Origin: Pseudomonas syringae
Lineage (GTDB): Bacteria > Pseudomonadota > Gammaproteobacteria > Pseudomonadales > Pseudomonadaceae
DNA length: 46,531 bases
NCBI RefSeq assembly: GCF_021605415.1
Contig: NZ_WKEQ01000041.1
Span: 1-46,531, forward strand
Reading direction: 5' to 3'
Under the pieces are notes generated by a model. The model saw only the letters and a program-made list of their open reading frames with translations, was not told where the DNA came from and did no database searches. Numbering within the stretch: position 1 is the first letter of the stretch; each line of letters begins with the position of its first letter. Positions 15,640 to 24,157 of this stretch are shown in pieces. The translations under genes and the position numbers were made by a program.

Positions 15640-15779
15640 GGCAAAGCTTCCGTACTTCGATGAAGTCGCCAGCCTAGCGAGAGGGGAAAGCGCTGAATGT
15701 AGGAGAGTCCCTAAAAGCTGATCAGAATTTTCCTTGATTGATGTTGGTTATCCGGCGGCGCGAGAAGGAACGGTTGCAG

Positions 15780-15899
15780 ATGACCATTAAGCAGATCGCT
15801 CGGCCAAGAACCACTGGATGCTTGAACACCCTGTCAGGTCTGACAGTAGATCCGCCAGCAGGAACAAAGGTAACGTCCATCGGCAAGGCAAAACGCTGA
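15780..15899 (+). CDS. Possible small ORF of 39 residues, origin unknown
   Basis: The plus strand reads MTIKQIARPRTTGCLNTLSG and ends TSIGKAKR followed by TGA. It is shorter than usual gene calls, but its codon use looks coding, a GAAGGA lies about 10 bases before the ATG, and its stop is 10 bases before the start of the next plus-strand frame, as in an operon. It could be the tail of a longer gene lost by deletion. I recognise no family. Evidence is weak. Confidence 0.3.
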   Translation: MTIKQIARPRTTGCLNTLSGLTVDPPAGTKVTSIGKAKR

Positions 15900-15909
15900 G
15901 GGCGCCGCC

Positions 15910-16184
15910 ATGAAGACCCGGACAATGCTGGAAATCGAAGACATGGATCGGGATGCGAGCCCGGAGGTTGCCATGTATCTCTACGATGAGCACGCAACCG
16001 AACTCGCGGATTTCGAGTATGCGATGTACGCCTCGTCCTCAGAGAAAAACGGTCGCTACGACATGCTTTCGGAGGATGTCACTGAAGTGACGGCGATGGA
16101 GACGTCGATAAGTACGACCGCAAACTGTATTTGCAACTGGCAGATGCATTCGCTCAGTTCACCGGGTTTCAAAGAAACCGATGA
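15910..16184 (+). pseudogene. Broken plus-strand gene of unknown family
   Basis: From ATG 15910 the frame reads MKTRTMLEIEDMDRDAS and FEYAMYASSSEKNGRYDML. Near 16080-16090 the coding character moves to another frame, which reads DGDGDVDKYDRKLYLQLADA and ends GFQRNR with TGA at 16184. Joined, this gives an acidic protein of roughly 90 residues. The change of frame suggests a small indel. No family is recognised. It lies between the pyocin remnant and the dehydrogenase operon, on the opposite strand to both, and may belong to the same accessory insertion. Confidence 0.35.
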
Positions 16185-16198
16185 CTGGGCTGCGACCA

Positions 16199-16226
16199 CC
16201 GCCACACGACCCGGATCGTGTGGCGG
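16199..16226. terminator. Hairpin after the dehydrogenase operon
   Basis: An 11-bp perfect stem (CCGCCACACGA with its complement) closes on CCCGGA. It is 18 bases beyond the stop of the cytochrome c gene on the minus strand and 14 bases beyond the stop of the broken plus-strand gene. No T-run follows on either strand, so termination is likely but not certain. Confidence 0.55.
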
Positions 16227-16244
16227 CATTTCGCTTGAACGGCC

Positions 16245-17546
16245 TCAGTTGTGTTTCGTGACCTGCCCCAAGTCGTCGCCGGACGTCGTTTGCATATCCT
16301 CCTTACGCAACCCGGCCACGTCAGACGCCGTCACCGGCGCACCCTTGTTGCCCCAACTGCCGCGAATGAAGCTCACCACATCCGCCACTTCCTGATCCGA
16401 CAGCCGCCAGGCGAAGGCCGGCATGGTGAAGGTCGATGGCGCGGTGTGCGTTGCCGGCAGTGTGCCGCCCTTGAGCACGATGTGAATCAGCGAAGTCGGG
16501 TCATCCGATTGCAGCACCGGATTGCCCGCCAACGCCGGGAACACCCGGGTGTAACCGTGGCCGTCGGTGCGGTGGCAGGCGGCGCAATTGTCGATGTAGA
16601 CCGAAGCCCCGCGCTGGCTGTCGTCGCCGTCCCACAGGGCTTTGGCGGCTTTTTCGTCGTATTGGTGCGGCTGATCGGCAGGGTCAGCGGCCGGCAGGGA
16701 TTTTAGATAGCGGGCAATCGCCGTCAGGTCGGCGTCGGTCATGTACTGCATGCTGTGGGTGATCACATCGCTCATGCCGCCGAATACTGCGCTGCGGTCG
16801 CTGCGGCCAGTCTTGAGGAATTGCACCAGTTGTTCTTCGCTCCAGCTGCCGAGGCCATCCTTGTGATCGCCGCGCAGATTTTTGGCGATCCAGCCTTCCA
16901 GCGGCGCACTGCCTGACAGAAAACTGCTGCCATCCGCCGCGCTCAAGGATTTTTCCTGCATGGTCAGGGCGCGAGGCGTATGGCACGCGCCGCAATGTCC
17001 GAGGCCTTCGACCAGATAAGCCCCACGGCTGATGACCGGGTCTTCACTCGTCGCTGTGTAGTCCTCGACTTTGGGCGCGAACATCCACCGCCAGCCCATC
17101 AGCGGCCAGCGCATGCTCAAGGGCCACGGGATGTCGCTGGCCTTGTTCTCTTGCGCCACCGGCGCCACGCCGTGCATGAAATACGCGTACAGCGCTTGCA
17201 TGTCGTCCTGTCTGACACGGGCGTAAGACGGATACGGCATCGCCGGGTACAACGTATTACCGTTTTTGGCGACGCCGTGTCGCACGGCTTGATCGAAATC
17301 CTCAAAGCTGTAATCACCGACGCCGGTTTTGTCCGGGGTGATGTTGGTCGAGTAGATCGTGCCGATCGGGGTTTCCATCGGCAGGCCACCGGCGAACGGC
17401 TTGCCGTCCTTGGCGGTGTGGCAGGCTACGCAGTCGCCCGCACGGGCCAGGTATTCGCCTTTTTTGATCAGGGATTGATCGATTTCTGCAGCGTACACAG
17501 ACGCACTGCCGAGCAGCGCGAGGGTTGCGATAACGAAATTTTTCAT
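16245..17546 (-). CDS. Triheme cytochrome c subunit of a membrane sugar-acid dehydrogenase
   Basis: This 433-residue secreted protein has an N-terminal signal (about 1-20, ending VYAA) and three heme c motifs: CVACH at 39-43, CGACH at 185-189 and CAACH at 321-325. It is the electron-transfer subunit of the gluconate 2-dehydrogenase type, passing electrons from the flavoprotein to quinone. The start at 17546 is preferred because AAGGAG is 8 bases upstream of it but only 2 bases from the ATG at 17552. It follows the flavoprotein gene by 12 bases and ends the operon. The exact sugar substrate cannot be told from the sequence. Confidence 0.92.
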   Translation of the reverse strand: MKNFVIATLALLGSASVYAAEIDQSLIKKGEYLARAGDCVACHTAKDGKPFAGGLPMETPIGTIYSTNITPDKTGVGDYSFEDFDQAVRHGVAKNGNTLYPAMPYPSYARVRQDDMQALYAYFMHGVAPVAQENKASDIPWPLSMRWPLMGWRWMFAPKVEDYTATSEDPVISRGAYLVEGLGHCGACHTPRALTMQEKSLSAADGSSFLSGSAPLEGWIAKNLRGDHKDGLGSWSEEQLVQFLKTGRSDRSAVFGGMSDVITHSMQYMTDADLTAIARYLKSLPAADPADQPHQYDEKAAKALWDGDDSQRGASVYIDNCAACHRTDGHGYTRVFPALAGNPVLQSDDPTSLIHIVLKGGTLPATHTAPSTFTMPAFAWRLSDQEVADVVSFIRGSWGNKGAPVTASDVAGLRKEDMQTTSGDDLGQVTKHN

Positions 17547-17558
17547 GGTCATCGCTCC

Positions 17559-19343
17559 TTATGCCTGAACCAGCGGGCCGGGGTTTTTCAGGTATTGCTC
17601 GCGAATCGCCCGGGCCGACCAATAGGTCAACGCCGCGACCAGCCCCGTCGGGTTGTAACCCAGACCTTGCGGGAATGCCGAAGCACCGGGCACGAAGACG
17701 TTATGCACGTCCCAGCACTGTAAATAGCGGTTGAGGGCGCTGGTTTTCGGATCGGTGCCCATGATCGCCCCACCGTTGAGGTGAGTGGTCTGATAGGACG
17801 CGGTGTTGAAGTGGTCGCCGACTTTCTTGCCGATCACCGCAATAGCTTTCGGGCCCATGGCCTCGGCGATCTTGCCCATTTTCTCGACCATGAAGCGGTT
17901 CATCTTGATGTCGTTTTCCTGCCAGTCGAACGTCATCCGCAAGAGCGGCATGCCGTAGGCATCGCGGTAAACCGGGTCGAGATCGAGGTAGTTGCCCCGG
18001 TAGGATTGATGCGCGCCGTGGGCGTCCATCGACACTTGATGGGTGTAGTAATCAGCGGTCGCGCGTTTCCACGCACTGCCCCAGGCCGGTGTGCCCGGCG
18101 GATTGGACGTGCCGGCAATCGGCCGGCTGCCGGCCTGATTGACCCACATCGGCGAGCCGCCGACAAAGCCATGCGGGCCATGGTCGAAGTTGTCGGCGTT
18201 GAAGTCATCCACCGCCACGCCGTTACCGCCAGCGCCGATGAAATTATTGGTGTGGGTATCCTTGTCGAAGAACGCCTTGATGGTTGCCATGTTCTGGTAG
18301 GCGAAGTTACGCCCGACCACACCTTCGCCACTGATCGGATCGTAGGGTTTGCCGATGCCCGAAAGCAGCATCAACCGCACGTTGTGCAACTGGAAGGCGC
18401 CGAGGATCACCAGATCCGCCGGCTGCTCGATTTCACGGCCCTGACCGTCGACATAGGTCACGCCCGTGGCTTTGGTTTTAGTGCTGTCGAGATTGACCCG
18501 CAGCACGTGGGCGTTGGCGCGTAGTTCGAAATTCGGCAAAGGCTTCAGCGCCGGCAGAATGTTCACGTTCGGCGACGCCTTGGAATACATGTAGCAGACA
18601 TAACCGCTGCAAAATCCGCAGAAGTTGCACGGGCCCATCTGTGCGCCGTAGGGATTGGTGTAAGGCCCCGAGGTATTGGCGGATGGCAGGTTGTAGGGTT
18701 TATAGCCGACTTCCGTGGCCGCTTTGCCGAACAGTTGTGCGGAAACAGTGTTCTTTTGTGCTTCAAGCGGAAACGGGTTCGAGCGATCAGCGGCATATGG
18801 ATTGCCGCCCTTGCCCTGACCGACCAACTGGCCTTTCACAGTCCAGGCCTGGCCGGAGGTGCCGAAGACTTTTTCCGCATAATCGAAGAACGGCTCCAGC
18901 TCTTCATAGCTGACGCCGAAGTCCTGGATGGTCATGTCTTTGGGGATGAAGCTTTTGCCGTAACGTTCCTCGTAGTGACTGCGCATGCGCAGCTCGATCG
19001 GATCGACGCGAAAATGCACGCCCGACCAATGCAAACCCGCGCCGCCCACGCCATTGCCCGGCAGGAACGCGCCCAACTGACGGTTTGGCAGGGCGATGTC
19101 GTTGACGCTGTGACGGATGGTGACGGTCTCTTTGGAAATGTCCTGGAAGAGTTTTTTCCGCACGCTGTAGGTGAGTTCGTCGATTACCTGGGGATAGTTG
19201 CCGTCGGGGTAAGTGTCCTGCATCGGCCCGCGCTCCAGCGCCAACACGTTGAGCCCGGCTTCGGTCAGCTCCTTGGCCATGATCGCGCCCGTCCAGCCGA
19301 AACCGACGATCACCGCGTCGACCTTTTTCATTACCGTTGCCAT
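17559..19343 (-). CDS. GMC-family FAD dehydrogenase subunit (gluconate 2-dehydrogenase type)
   Basis: This 594-residue flavoprotein has the FAD-binding VIVGFGWTGAIMAKEL at 11-26 followed by the acidic strand end LALERG. GMC catalytic residues are His521 (TTHLNGG) and Asn564 (GYNPTG). A loop at 239-250 carries four cysteines (CNFCGFC and a later C), which recalls the 3Fe-4S-binding loop of FAD-dependent glucose dehydrogenase; a cluster here is an inference. No signal is present, so export would be in complex with the Tat gamma subunit, whose gene ends 2 bases upstream. Products go to the cytochrome subunit encoded downstream. Gluconate is the likely substrate, but 2-ketogluconate or sorbitol are possible. 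Confidence 0.9.
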   Translation of the reverse strand: MATVMKKVDAVIVGFGWTGAIMAKELTEAGLNVLALERGPMQDTYPDGNYPQVIDELTYSVRKKLFQDISKETVTIRHSVNDIALPNRQLGAFLPGNGVGGAGLHWSGVHFRVDPIELRMRSHYEERYGKSFIPKDMTIQDFGVSYEELEPFFDYAEKVFGTSGQAWTVKGQLVGQGKGGNPYAADRSNPFPLEAQKNTVSAQLFGKAATEVGYKPYNLPSANTSGPYTNPYGAQMGPCNFCGFCSGYVCYMYSKASPNVNILPALKPLPNFELRANAHVLRVNLDSTKTKATGVTYVDGQGREIEQPADLVILGAFQLHNVRLMLLSGIGKPYDPISGEGVVGRNFAYQNMATIKAFFDKDTHTNNFIGAGGNGVAVDDFNADNFDHGPHGFVGGSPMWVNQAGSRPIAGTSNPPGTPAWGSAWKRATADYYTHQVSMDAHGAHQSYRGNYLDLDPVYRDAYGMPLLRMTFDWQENDIKMNRFMVEKMGKIAEAMGPKAIAVIGKKVGDHFNTASYQTTHLNGGAIMGTDPKTSALNRYLQCWDVHNVFVPGASAFPQGLGYNPTGLVAALTYWSARAIREQYLKNPGPLVQA

Positions 19344-19345
19344 GC

Positions 19346-20083
19346 TCACGCCCTCTCGCCGCGAATCGAAACTGCCGGGAAGGGGTATTGCTCGTTGCGC
19401 TCCACCCAATCCATGAAATCGGCGCGGGCGCCGGGGAAACCGATCATCGTCCAGCCGACCATGCCTTTATTGCCGCCGTGGATCGGATCGCAGAAGAACC
19501 CTTCCTTGGTGTTTTGCAGCAGCAGATTGAAGAAAATCTTCGCCGGTACGGCGTCGAATTGCGGTTTTCCGGCTTCAAGTTGCTTGAGCAAATCGTCTCG
19601 GGTAGCGCTGTCTTGCTCAGCAAATACTTTACCGTTGAGGTTTTTCGACCAGGCATCCGTCGCCGCGATGCCGAGGCGATAGATGTCTTTGGGCACAAGT
19701 TTGCTTTGCCAGCCCATTTCCGGCGCTGCCTCGGCATTGAACGGGCCTTGCATGTACCAAAGAGCTCCGGCGGCATACGGCGTGTTCATCTGGCGGTCGA
19801 TGTACTCAGGAACCCCGGCTTCGAGTGCGCCCGGGCCTTGCGCGTCGCTGGGAATCAGCTGCGCGACGGCGGCGTTGATAAAGGCCCATTCTTCGGCGGT
19901 GAAATACGTCGGCTGATAAGCGCCGGTGTCGGCAGGTGCAGGCTTTACGGCAGGCGCGGCTTCAGGCGCCGCCTGCAATACCGAACTGCCCAACCCGCTG
20001 CCAGCCAGGGTGACCACCGGAATCAGGGTCAGGGATTTGCGCAAAAAATCACGCCGCGGGTTGTCTCGATTTTCATCTGACAT
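19346..20083 (-). CDS. Gluconate 2-dehydrogenase subunit 3 (gamma), Tat-exported
   Basis: This 245-residue protein begins with a twin-arginine signal (RRDFLRKSLTLIPVVTLAG, residues 10-28) and an AAP-rich linker. The following domain (YFTAEEWAFINAAVAQLIPSD and later GFFCDPIHGGN) is typical of the small subunit of gluconate and related dehydrogenases. It chaperones the flavoprotein across the membrane by the Tat route. First gene of the three-gene operon; its stop is 2 bases before the flavoprotein start. Upstream is a 271-base gap to a divergent phosphatase-like gene, in which I see no ORF or clear hairpin. Confidence 0.92.
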   Translation of the reverse strand: MSDENRDNPRRDFLRKSLTLIPVVTLAGSGLGSSVLQAAPEAAPAVKPAPADTGAYQPTYFTAEEWAFINAAVAQLIPSDAQGPGALEAGVPEYIDRQMNTPYAAGALWYMQGPFNAEAAPEMGWQSKLVPKDIYRLGIAATDAWSKNLNGKVFAEQDSATRDDLLKQLEAGKPQFDAVPAKIFFNLLLQNTKEGFFCDPIHGGNKGMVGWTMIGFPGARADFMDWVERNEQYPFPAVSIRGERA

Positions 20084-20354
20084 GGGAGATGTACCTCATC
20101 AGGCATTGAGGATGGAGCCGTTTCAGGGCGACGGCTTTATGATTTTTGATGCGACGTGGCCGTGAAGAACCCAGAAGACGGGAAGCCGCGCCTGCAACAT
20201 GATGTGACAAATGGTAGCAGGCTAAGCACTACGATGAATCGTTTCAGCGGAAAAAATCCCGAATTCGAAGCAGGTTCGGACGGTTCACGATTATTTGACG
20301 ATCGGCTCACACGCCTTTGACCGCCAATTGTTGAAGCTGCGGGCTTGTTCACTT

Positions 20355-21017
20355 ATGAATTCTTTGCCCAGCATGTCTTTCTCGCGTTTATTTCCCGCCC
20401 TGTGTTTATCGCTGCTCGCGTTGTTGAACGGCTTGCCTGCTCAAGCGGATGACGCAGCGGCGACTCGCCCCAACGAATGGGCGCAACCGATCGAAGTGCA
20501 ATACAACCTGTTCCAGATGTCGCCGACCCTCTACCGCAGTGCGTTGCCTGACGGCAGCGCGGTGCCGCTGCTGAAAAACCTCAAGGTCGCCACGGTCATT
20601 AATTTCCTGCCGGAGAACGATTCAACCTGGCTGAAAGCCGCCGGCATCACTCTTGTCCAATTGCCCTATCGCACCAATCACGTGGATGACAGCGATGTGC
20701 TCACAACTTTGCGAGCGATTCAGGCGGCCGAAGCCAATGGCCCGGTGTTGATGCACTGCAAACACGGTTCCGACCGCACGGGCCTGATGGCGGCGATGTA
20801 TCGAGTGGTCATTCAGGGCTGGAGCAAGGAAGACGCGCTGAACGAGATGACACAGGGCGGCTTTGGTGAAAGTGGTCACTTCCGCGACGGCGTTCGCTAT
20901 GTGATGCAGGCCGATGTTGAAAAACTGCGCACCGCGCTGGCCAATGGCGATTGCAGCACCAGTGCCTTCGCCACGTGTTCGATGAAGAGCTGGTTTCAAT
21001 CGGCCCACGTCGAATAG
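20355..21017 (+). CDS. Secreted dual-specificity/tyrosine phosphatase-like protein
   Basis: This 220-residue protein has an N-terminal signal peptide (hydrophobic stretch to PAQADD, cleaved near residue 32) and a cysteine phosphatase domain. The active-site loop HCKHGSDRTG (HCxxGxxRTG) is intact, and an upstream DD in NHVDDSD may supply the general acid. The chain ends with two extra cysteines (GDCSTSAFATC). It should act in the periplasm on phosphoprotein or another phosphoester; the substrate is unknown. No clear Shine-Dalgarno precedes ATG 20355 or the alternative at 20373, so the start is uncertain. It is divergent from the dehydrogenase operon. Confidence 0.82.
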   Translation: MNSLPSMSFSRLFPALCLSLLALLNGLPAQADDAAATRPNEWAQPIEVQYNLFQMSPTLYRSALPDGSAVPLLKNLKVATVINFLPENDSTWLKAAGITLVQLPYRTNHVDDSDVLTTLRAIQAAEANGPVLMHCKHGSDRTGLMAAMYRVVIQGWSKEDALNEMTQGGFGESGHFRDGVRYVMQADVEKLRTALANGDCSTSAFATCSMKSWFQSAHVE

Positions 21018-21121
21018 TCAACCGACCGGAGGATTGAAAAACGCTCTCAAGGACACCGCAAGGGCGCGATTCACCCGGCGAAAAAATTGCTTCACGCAAA
21101 TCCCGACTTGCATAGATACCA

Positions 21122-21145
21122 CCTTCCACCGGATCAGGTGGAAGG
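21122..21145. terminator. Hairpin between convergent phosphatase and YheV genes
   Basis: A 9-bp perfect stem (CCTTCCACC with its complement) closes on GGATCA, midway between two converging genes. There is no T-run on the plus strand beyond TTTG. It probably acts as a bidirectional terminator. Confidence 0.55.
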
Positions 21146-21155
21146 CGGCATTTGT

Positions 21156-21446
21156 TCAGACTGACTCGTCAGGCTTCTTTTTCAATTTTGGATTGGGAAA
21201 GAATTGCACCGCTTGGACTTTCTTGTCCGGCGCAGGCTTGAGTGCGCTGGTGTTGACCCGGGTGCCGAGTTCCTTGGGCACCGACAGGCCCTGCTCATTG
21301 AGGGTGTCCGAGTAACCGCACGCCACGCATTCGCGGTGCGGCACGCCGTCCTCGTTCCACATCATCAATTTGTCCGGCTCGCTGCACGCCGGGCAAACCG
21401 CCCCGGCGATAAAGCGTCGTTTGGTGATTACAGGCCCGTCGCTCAT
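21156..21446 (-). CDS. yheV: YheV-family putative zinc-ribbon protein
   Basis: This 96-residue protein has two CxxC pairs (CPAC and CVAC) in the pattern of a zinc ribbon, preceded by KRRFIAGA and followed by GYSDTLNEQG, which are typical of the YheV/DUF2387 family. The C-terminus is lysine-rich (NPKLKKKPDESV). It may bind zinc and nucleic acid or protein; the role is not established. Its ATG overlaps the stop of prlC (4 bases), so it is translated with the oligopeptidase. Confidence 0.88.
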   Translation of the reverse strand: MSDGPVITKRRFIAGAVCPACSEPDKLMMWNEDGVPHRECVACGYSDTLNEQGLSVPKELGTRVNTSALKPAPDKKVQAVQFFPNPKLKKKPDESV

Positions 21447-23494
21447 GCTGCCGCGTCCTCACTGAGGCCGCTGTGGCGCAACAGCGCGTCAATCGACGGC
21501 TCGCGGCCACGGAAGTCGACGAACAGCACCATCGGCGCCTGAGAACCGCCGCGCGCCAGGATCGCTTCGCGGAAAGCTCGACCGGTGTCGGCGTTGAGCA
21601 CGCCGTCTTCTTCGAACTTCGAGAACGCGTCGGCCGAGAGCACTTCCGCCCATTTATAGCTGTAATAACCCGCCGCATAACCGCCGGCGAAGATATGCGC
21701 GAAGCTGTTGGGGAAGCGGTTGTAGGCGGGCGGACGCATCACAGAAACCTCGTCGCGCACGCCTTCAAGGACTTGCAGGACGCTGCGGCCGTCGCCGTGG
21801 GTGGCGTGCAGTTCGAAGTCGAACAGCGAAAATTCGAGCTGGCGCACCATCATCAGGCCGGACTGGAAATTCTTCGCCGCGAGCATTTTTTCCAGCAGAT
21901 CCTGGGGCAGCGGCTCGCCGGTTTCGTAATGACCGGAAATCAGCGCCAGACCTTCCGGCTCCCAGCACCAGTTTTCCATGAACTGGCTCGGCAGCTCGAC
22001 CGCGTCCCAAGCCACGCCATTGATGCCGGAGACGCCGGCATGCTCGACGCGGGTCAGCAGGTGATGCAGGCCGTGGCCGAATTCGTGGAACAACGTGGTC
22101 ACTTCATCATGGGTCAGCAGCGCAGGCTTGCCGCTGTCGGCCGGGGTGAAGTTGCACACCAGATTGGCGACAGGACTTTGCAGCACCCCGTCGACAGTGC
22201 GGCGACGGTCGCGGGCGCCGTCCATCCAGGCACCGCCGCGCTTGTTGGCGCGGGCGTACAGGTCGAAGAAGAAGCGGCCGACGTGCTGGCCGTTTTCCTT
22301 GATCTCGAACAGGCGAACGTCCGGGTGCCAGGTGTCGAAGCCTTTCTGCTCGGCGATTTCGATGCCGTACAGACGCTGGACGATGGCAAACAGGCCACCG
22401 AGGACTTTATCGATCGGGAAGTACGCACGCAGCGCTTCCTGCGCGACGCTATAGCGCTGTTCACGAAGTTTTTCGCCGTAGAAACCGCTGTCCCAGCTTT
22501 GCAGATCCGCGCAGCCCTGTTCAGCGGCGTAGGCCCGCAGCTGTTGCAGATCCTGTGCGGCGAACGGTTTGCTGCGCTTGGCCAGATCGCGCAGGAAGCT
22601 CAGCACCTGATCACTGGATTCGGCCATTTTGGTCGCCAGGCTCAGCTCGGAAAAACTGGCGAAACCCAAGAGTCTGGCCAGTTCCTGGCGCAGGTCGAGG
22701 ATCTCTTCCATCACTGGGCCGTTGTCGTTCTGGCCGGCATTCGGGCCTTGATCCGACGCACGGGTGCAGTAGGCGGCGTAGACTTCTTCGCGCAGGGCCC
22801 GGTCTTCGGCGTAGGTCATCACCGCGTAGTAGCTCGGGAACTCCAGGGTAATCAGAAAACCGTCCAGACCTTTTGCCTGCGCTGCGGCGGCCATTTGCGC
22901 CTTGGACGATTCCGTCAGGCCGGCGAGGGCGGCTTCGTCGGTGACGTGTTTGGTCCACGCCTGAGTAGCGTCCAGCAACTGGTTGGAGAAGCGGCTGCCC
23001 AGTTCTGACAGTTTGCTCTGCACCTCGGCGTAACGTTTTTGCTCGGCTTCCGGCAGATCAATACCCGACAGGCGGAAATCGCGCAGGGCATGTTCCAGAA
23101 TAGTTTTCTGCGCCACGTCGAAGCCGGCGGCTTCCGGGCTGTTGGCCAGGGCTTCGAAGGCCTGGAACAATTCACGGTTCTGGCCCATCTCGGTAGAGTA
23201 GGCGCTCAGGGCGGGCAGGCACGATTCGTAAGCTTCACGCAACTCGGCGCTGTTGCACACGGCGTTGAGGTGGCTGACCGGGCTCCACGCCGCGCCGAGG
23301 CGGTCATTGAGTTCGTCCATCGCCAGCACCAGGCCGGCCCATGTCGGGGTCTGGCCTTGGGTCTTGAGGATTTCGGCGATGGCGGCGCGGTTGTCTGCGA
23401 GGATGGTTTCGATGGCCGGTTGCACGTGTTCGGCACGGATCGTGGAGAACGGCGGCAGGTCGTAGGACTGCAAAAGAGGGTTGTTCACGCTCAC
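21443..23494 (-). CDS. prlC: Oligopeptidase A (M3 metallopeptidase)
   Basis: This 683-residue cytosolic zinc peptidase degrades short peptides, including cleaved signal peptides. The zinc motif HEFGHGLHH is present, with the downstream ELPSQFMENW glutamate as third ligand. The start is placed at GTG 23494 because the Pseudomonas enzyme begins (M)SVNNPLLQSYDLPPF and has 683 residues, and an AAGGTG lies just upstream. Length and domain order are normal. It overlaps yheV downstream and is divergent from the gamma-carbonic anhydrase-like gene with 89 bases between the starts. Confidence 0.96.
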   Translation of the reverse strand: MSVNNPLLQSYDLPPFSTIRAEHVQPAIETILADNRAAIAEILKTQGQTPTWAGLVLAMDELNDRLGAAWSPVSHLNAVCNSAELREAYESCLPALSAYSTEMGQNRELFQAFEALANSPEAAGFDVAQKTILEHALRDFRLSGIDLPEAEQKRYAEVQSKLSELGSRFSNQLLDATQAWTKHVTDEAALAGLTESSKAQMAAAAQAKGLDGFLITLEFPSYYAVMTYAEDRALREEVYAAYCTRASDQGPNAGQNDNGPVMEEILDLRQELARLLGFASFSELSLATKMAESSDQVLSFLRDLAKRSKPFAAQDLQQLRAYAAEQGCADLQSWDSGFYGEKLREQRYSVAQEALRAYFPIDKVLGGLFAIVQRLYGIEIAEQKGFDTWHPDVRLFEIKENGQHVGRFFFDLYARANKRGGAWMDGARDRRRTVDGVLQSPVANLVCNFTPADSGKPALLTHDEVTTLFHEFGHGLHHLLTRVEHAGVSGINGVAWDAVELPSQFMENWCWEPEGLALISGHYETGEPLPQDLLEKMLAAKNFQSGLMMVRQLEFSLFDFELHATHGDGRSVLQVLEGVRDEVSVMRPPAYNRFPNSFAHIFAGGYAAGYYSYKWAEVLSADAFSKFEEDGVLNADTGRAFREAILARGGSQAPMVLFVDFRGREPSIDALLRHSGLSEDAAA

Positions 23495-23583
23495 GGTTGG
23501 CACCTTGGCTGGAAGAAACATGCGCCCATCTTAATTACAATCGACACCGACCGCAGCTATCGGCGACAGAGAGAGAAATTATC

Positions 23584-24129
23584 GTGTCCCTACGCAAGTA
23601 CCAGAATCACACGCCACGCCTGAGCAAAGGCGCGTTCGTCGACAGCTCGTCGGTGGTGATCGGCGACGTTGAAATAGGTGAAGACAGCTCCGTCTGGCCG
23701 CTGACCGTCATTCGCGGCGATATGCACCGCATTCGCATCGGTGCGCGAACAAGCGTGCAGGACGGCTGCGTGCTGCACATTACCCACGCCGGCCCGTTCA
23801 ACCCCGACGGTTTTCCGTTGCTGATCGGTGACGACGTGACCATCGCCCATAAAGTCATGCTCCATGGTTGTTCGGTCGGCAGCCGCGTTCTGATCGGCAT
23901 GGGCAGCATCGTCATGGACGGCGCGGTGGTCGAAGACGACGTGATCATCGGCGCCGGCAGCCTGGTGCCGCCGGGCAAGCGCCTGGCGAGTGGTTTTCTC
24001 TATGTGGGCAGCCCGGTGAAACAGATCCGGCCGCTGACTGAAAAGGAAAATGCGTTTTTCACCTACAGCGCGGCGAACTACGTGAAGCTCAAGGATTTGC
24101 ACCTGGCCGAAGGCTACGACCAGATCTGA
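23584..24129 (+). CDS. Gamma-carbonic anhydrase-family hexapeptide-repeat protein
   Basis: This 181-residue left-handed beta-helix protein is related to YrdA/PaaY and gamma-carbonic anhydrases. Hexapeptide repeats run from about 12 to 150 (VIGDVEIGEDSSVWPLTVIRGD, read in parts, is the family start). Metal-site histidines occur in HITHAG and in IAHKVMLHGC. Activity as a carbonic anhydrase is not certain for this subgroup. The start is GTG 23584 after GAGAG; no better ATG fits the family N-terminus. A HAD phosphatase gene follows after 28 bases. Confidence 0.9.
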   Translation: MSLRKYQNHTPRLSKGAFVDSSSVVIGDVEIGEDSSVWPLTVIRGDMHRIRIGARTSVQDGCVLHITHAGPFNPDGFPLLIGDDVTIAHKVMLHGCSVGSRVLIGMGSIVMDGAVVEDDVIIGAGSLVPPGKRLASGFLYVGSPVKQIRPLTEKENAFFTYSAANYVKLKDLHLAEGYDQI

Positions 24130-24157
24130 TCCGTCCTACTTTTGCTCAGGAATTTTC

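Noticed and set aside
15640..15779. Search for an SOS box or pyocin P-box before the pyocin remnant.
   Set aside because: No CTGT-N8-ACAG or clear P-box repeat was found; the promoter may be lost or different.
15722..15997. Minus-strand frame of 91 residues upstream of the pyocin remnant.
   Set aside because: No motif; the opposite strand here shows better coding character, and the start has no Shine-Dalgarno.
13664..16184. CRISPR array or prophage.
   Set aside because: No regularly spaced repeats and no phage structural genes; the short TCAAAC repeat is a simple hexamer tract.
21473..23008. Plus-strand frame of 511 residues opposite prlC.
   Set aside because: Entirely antisense to oligopeptidase A, and coding periodicity follows the prlC frame.
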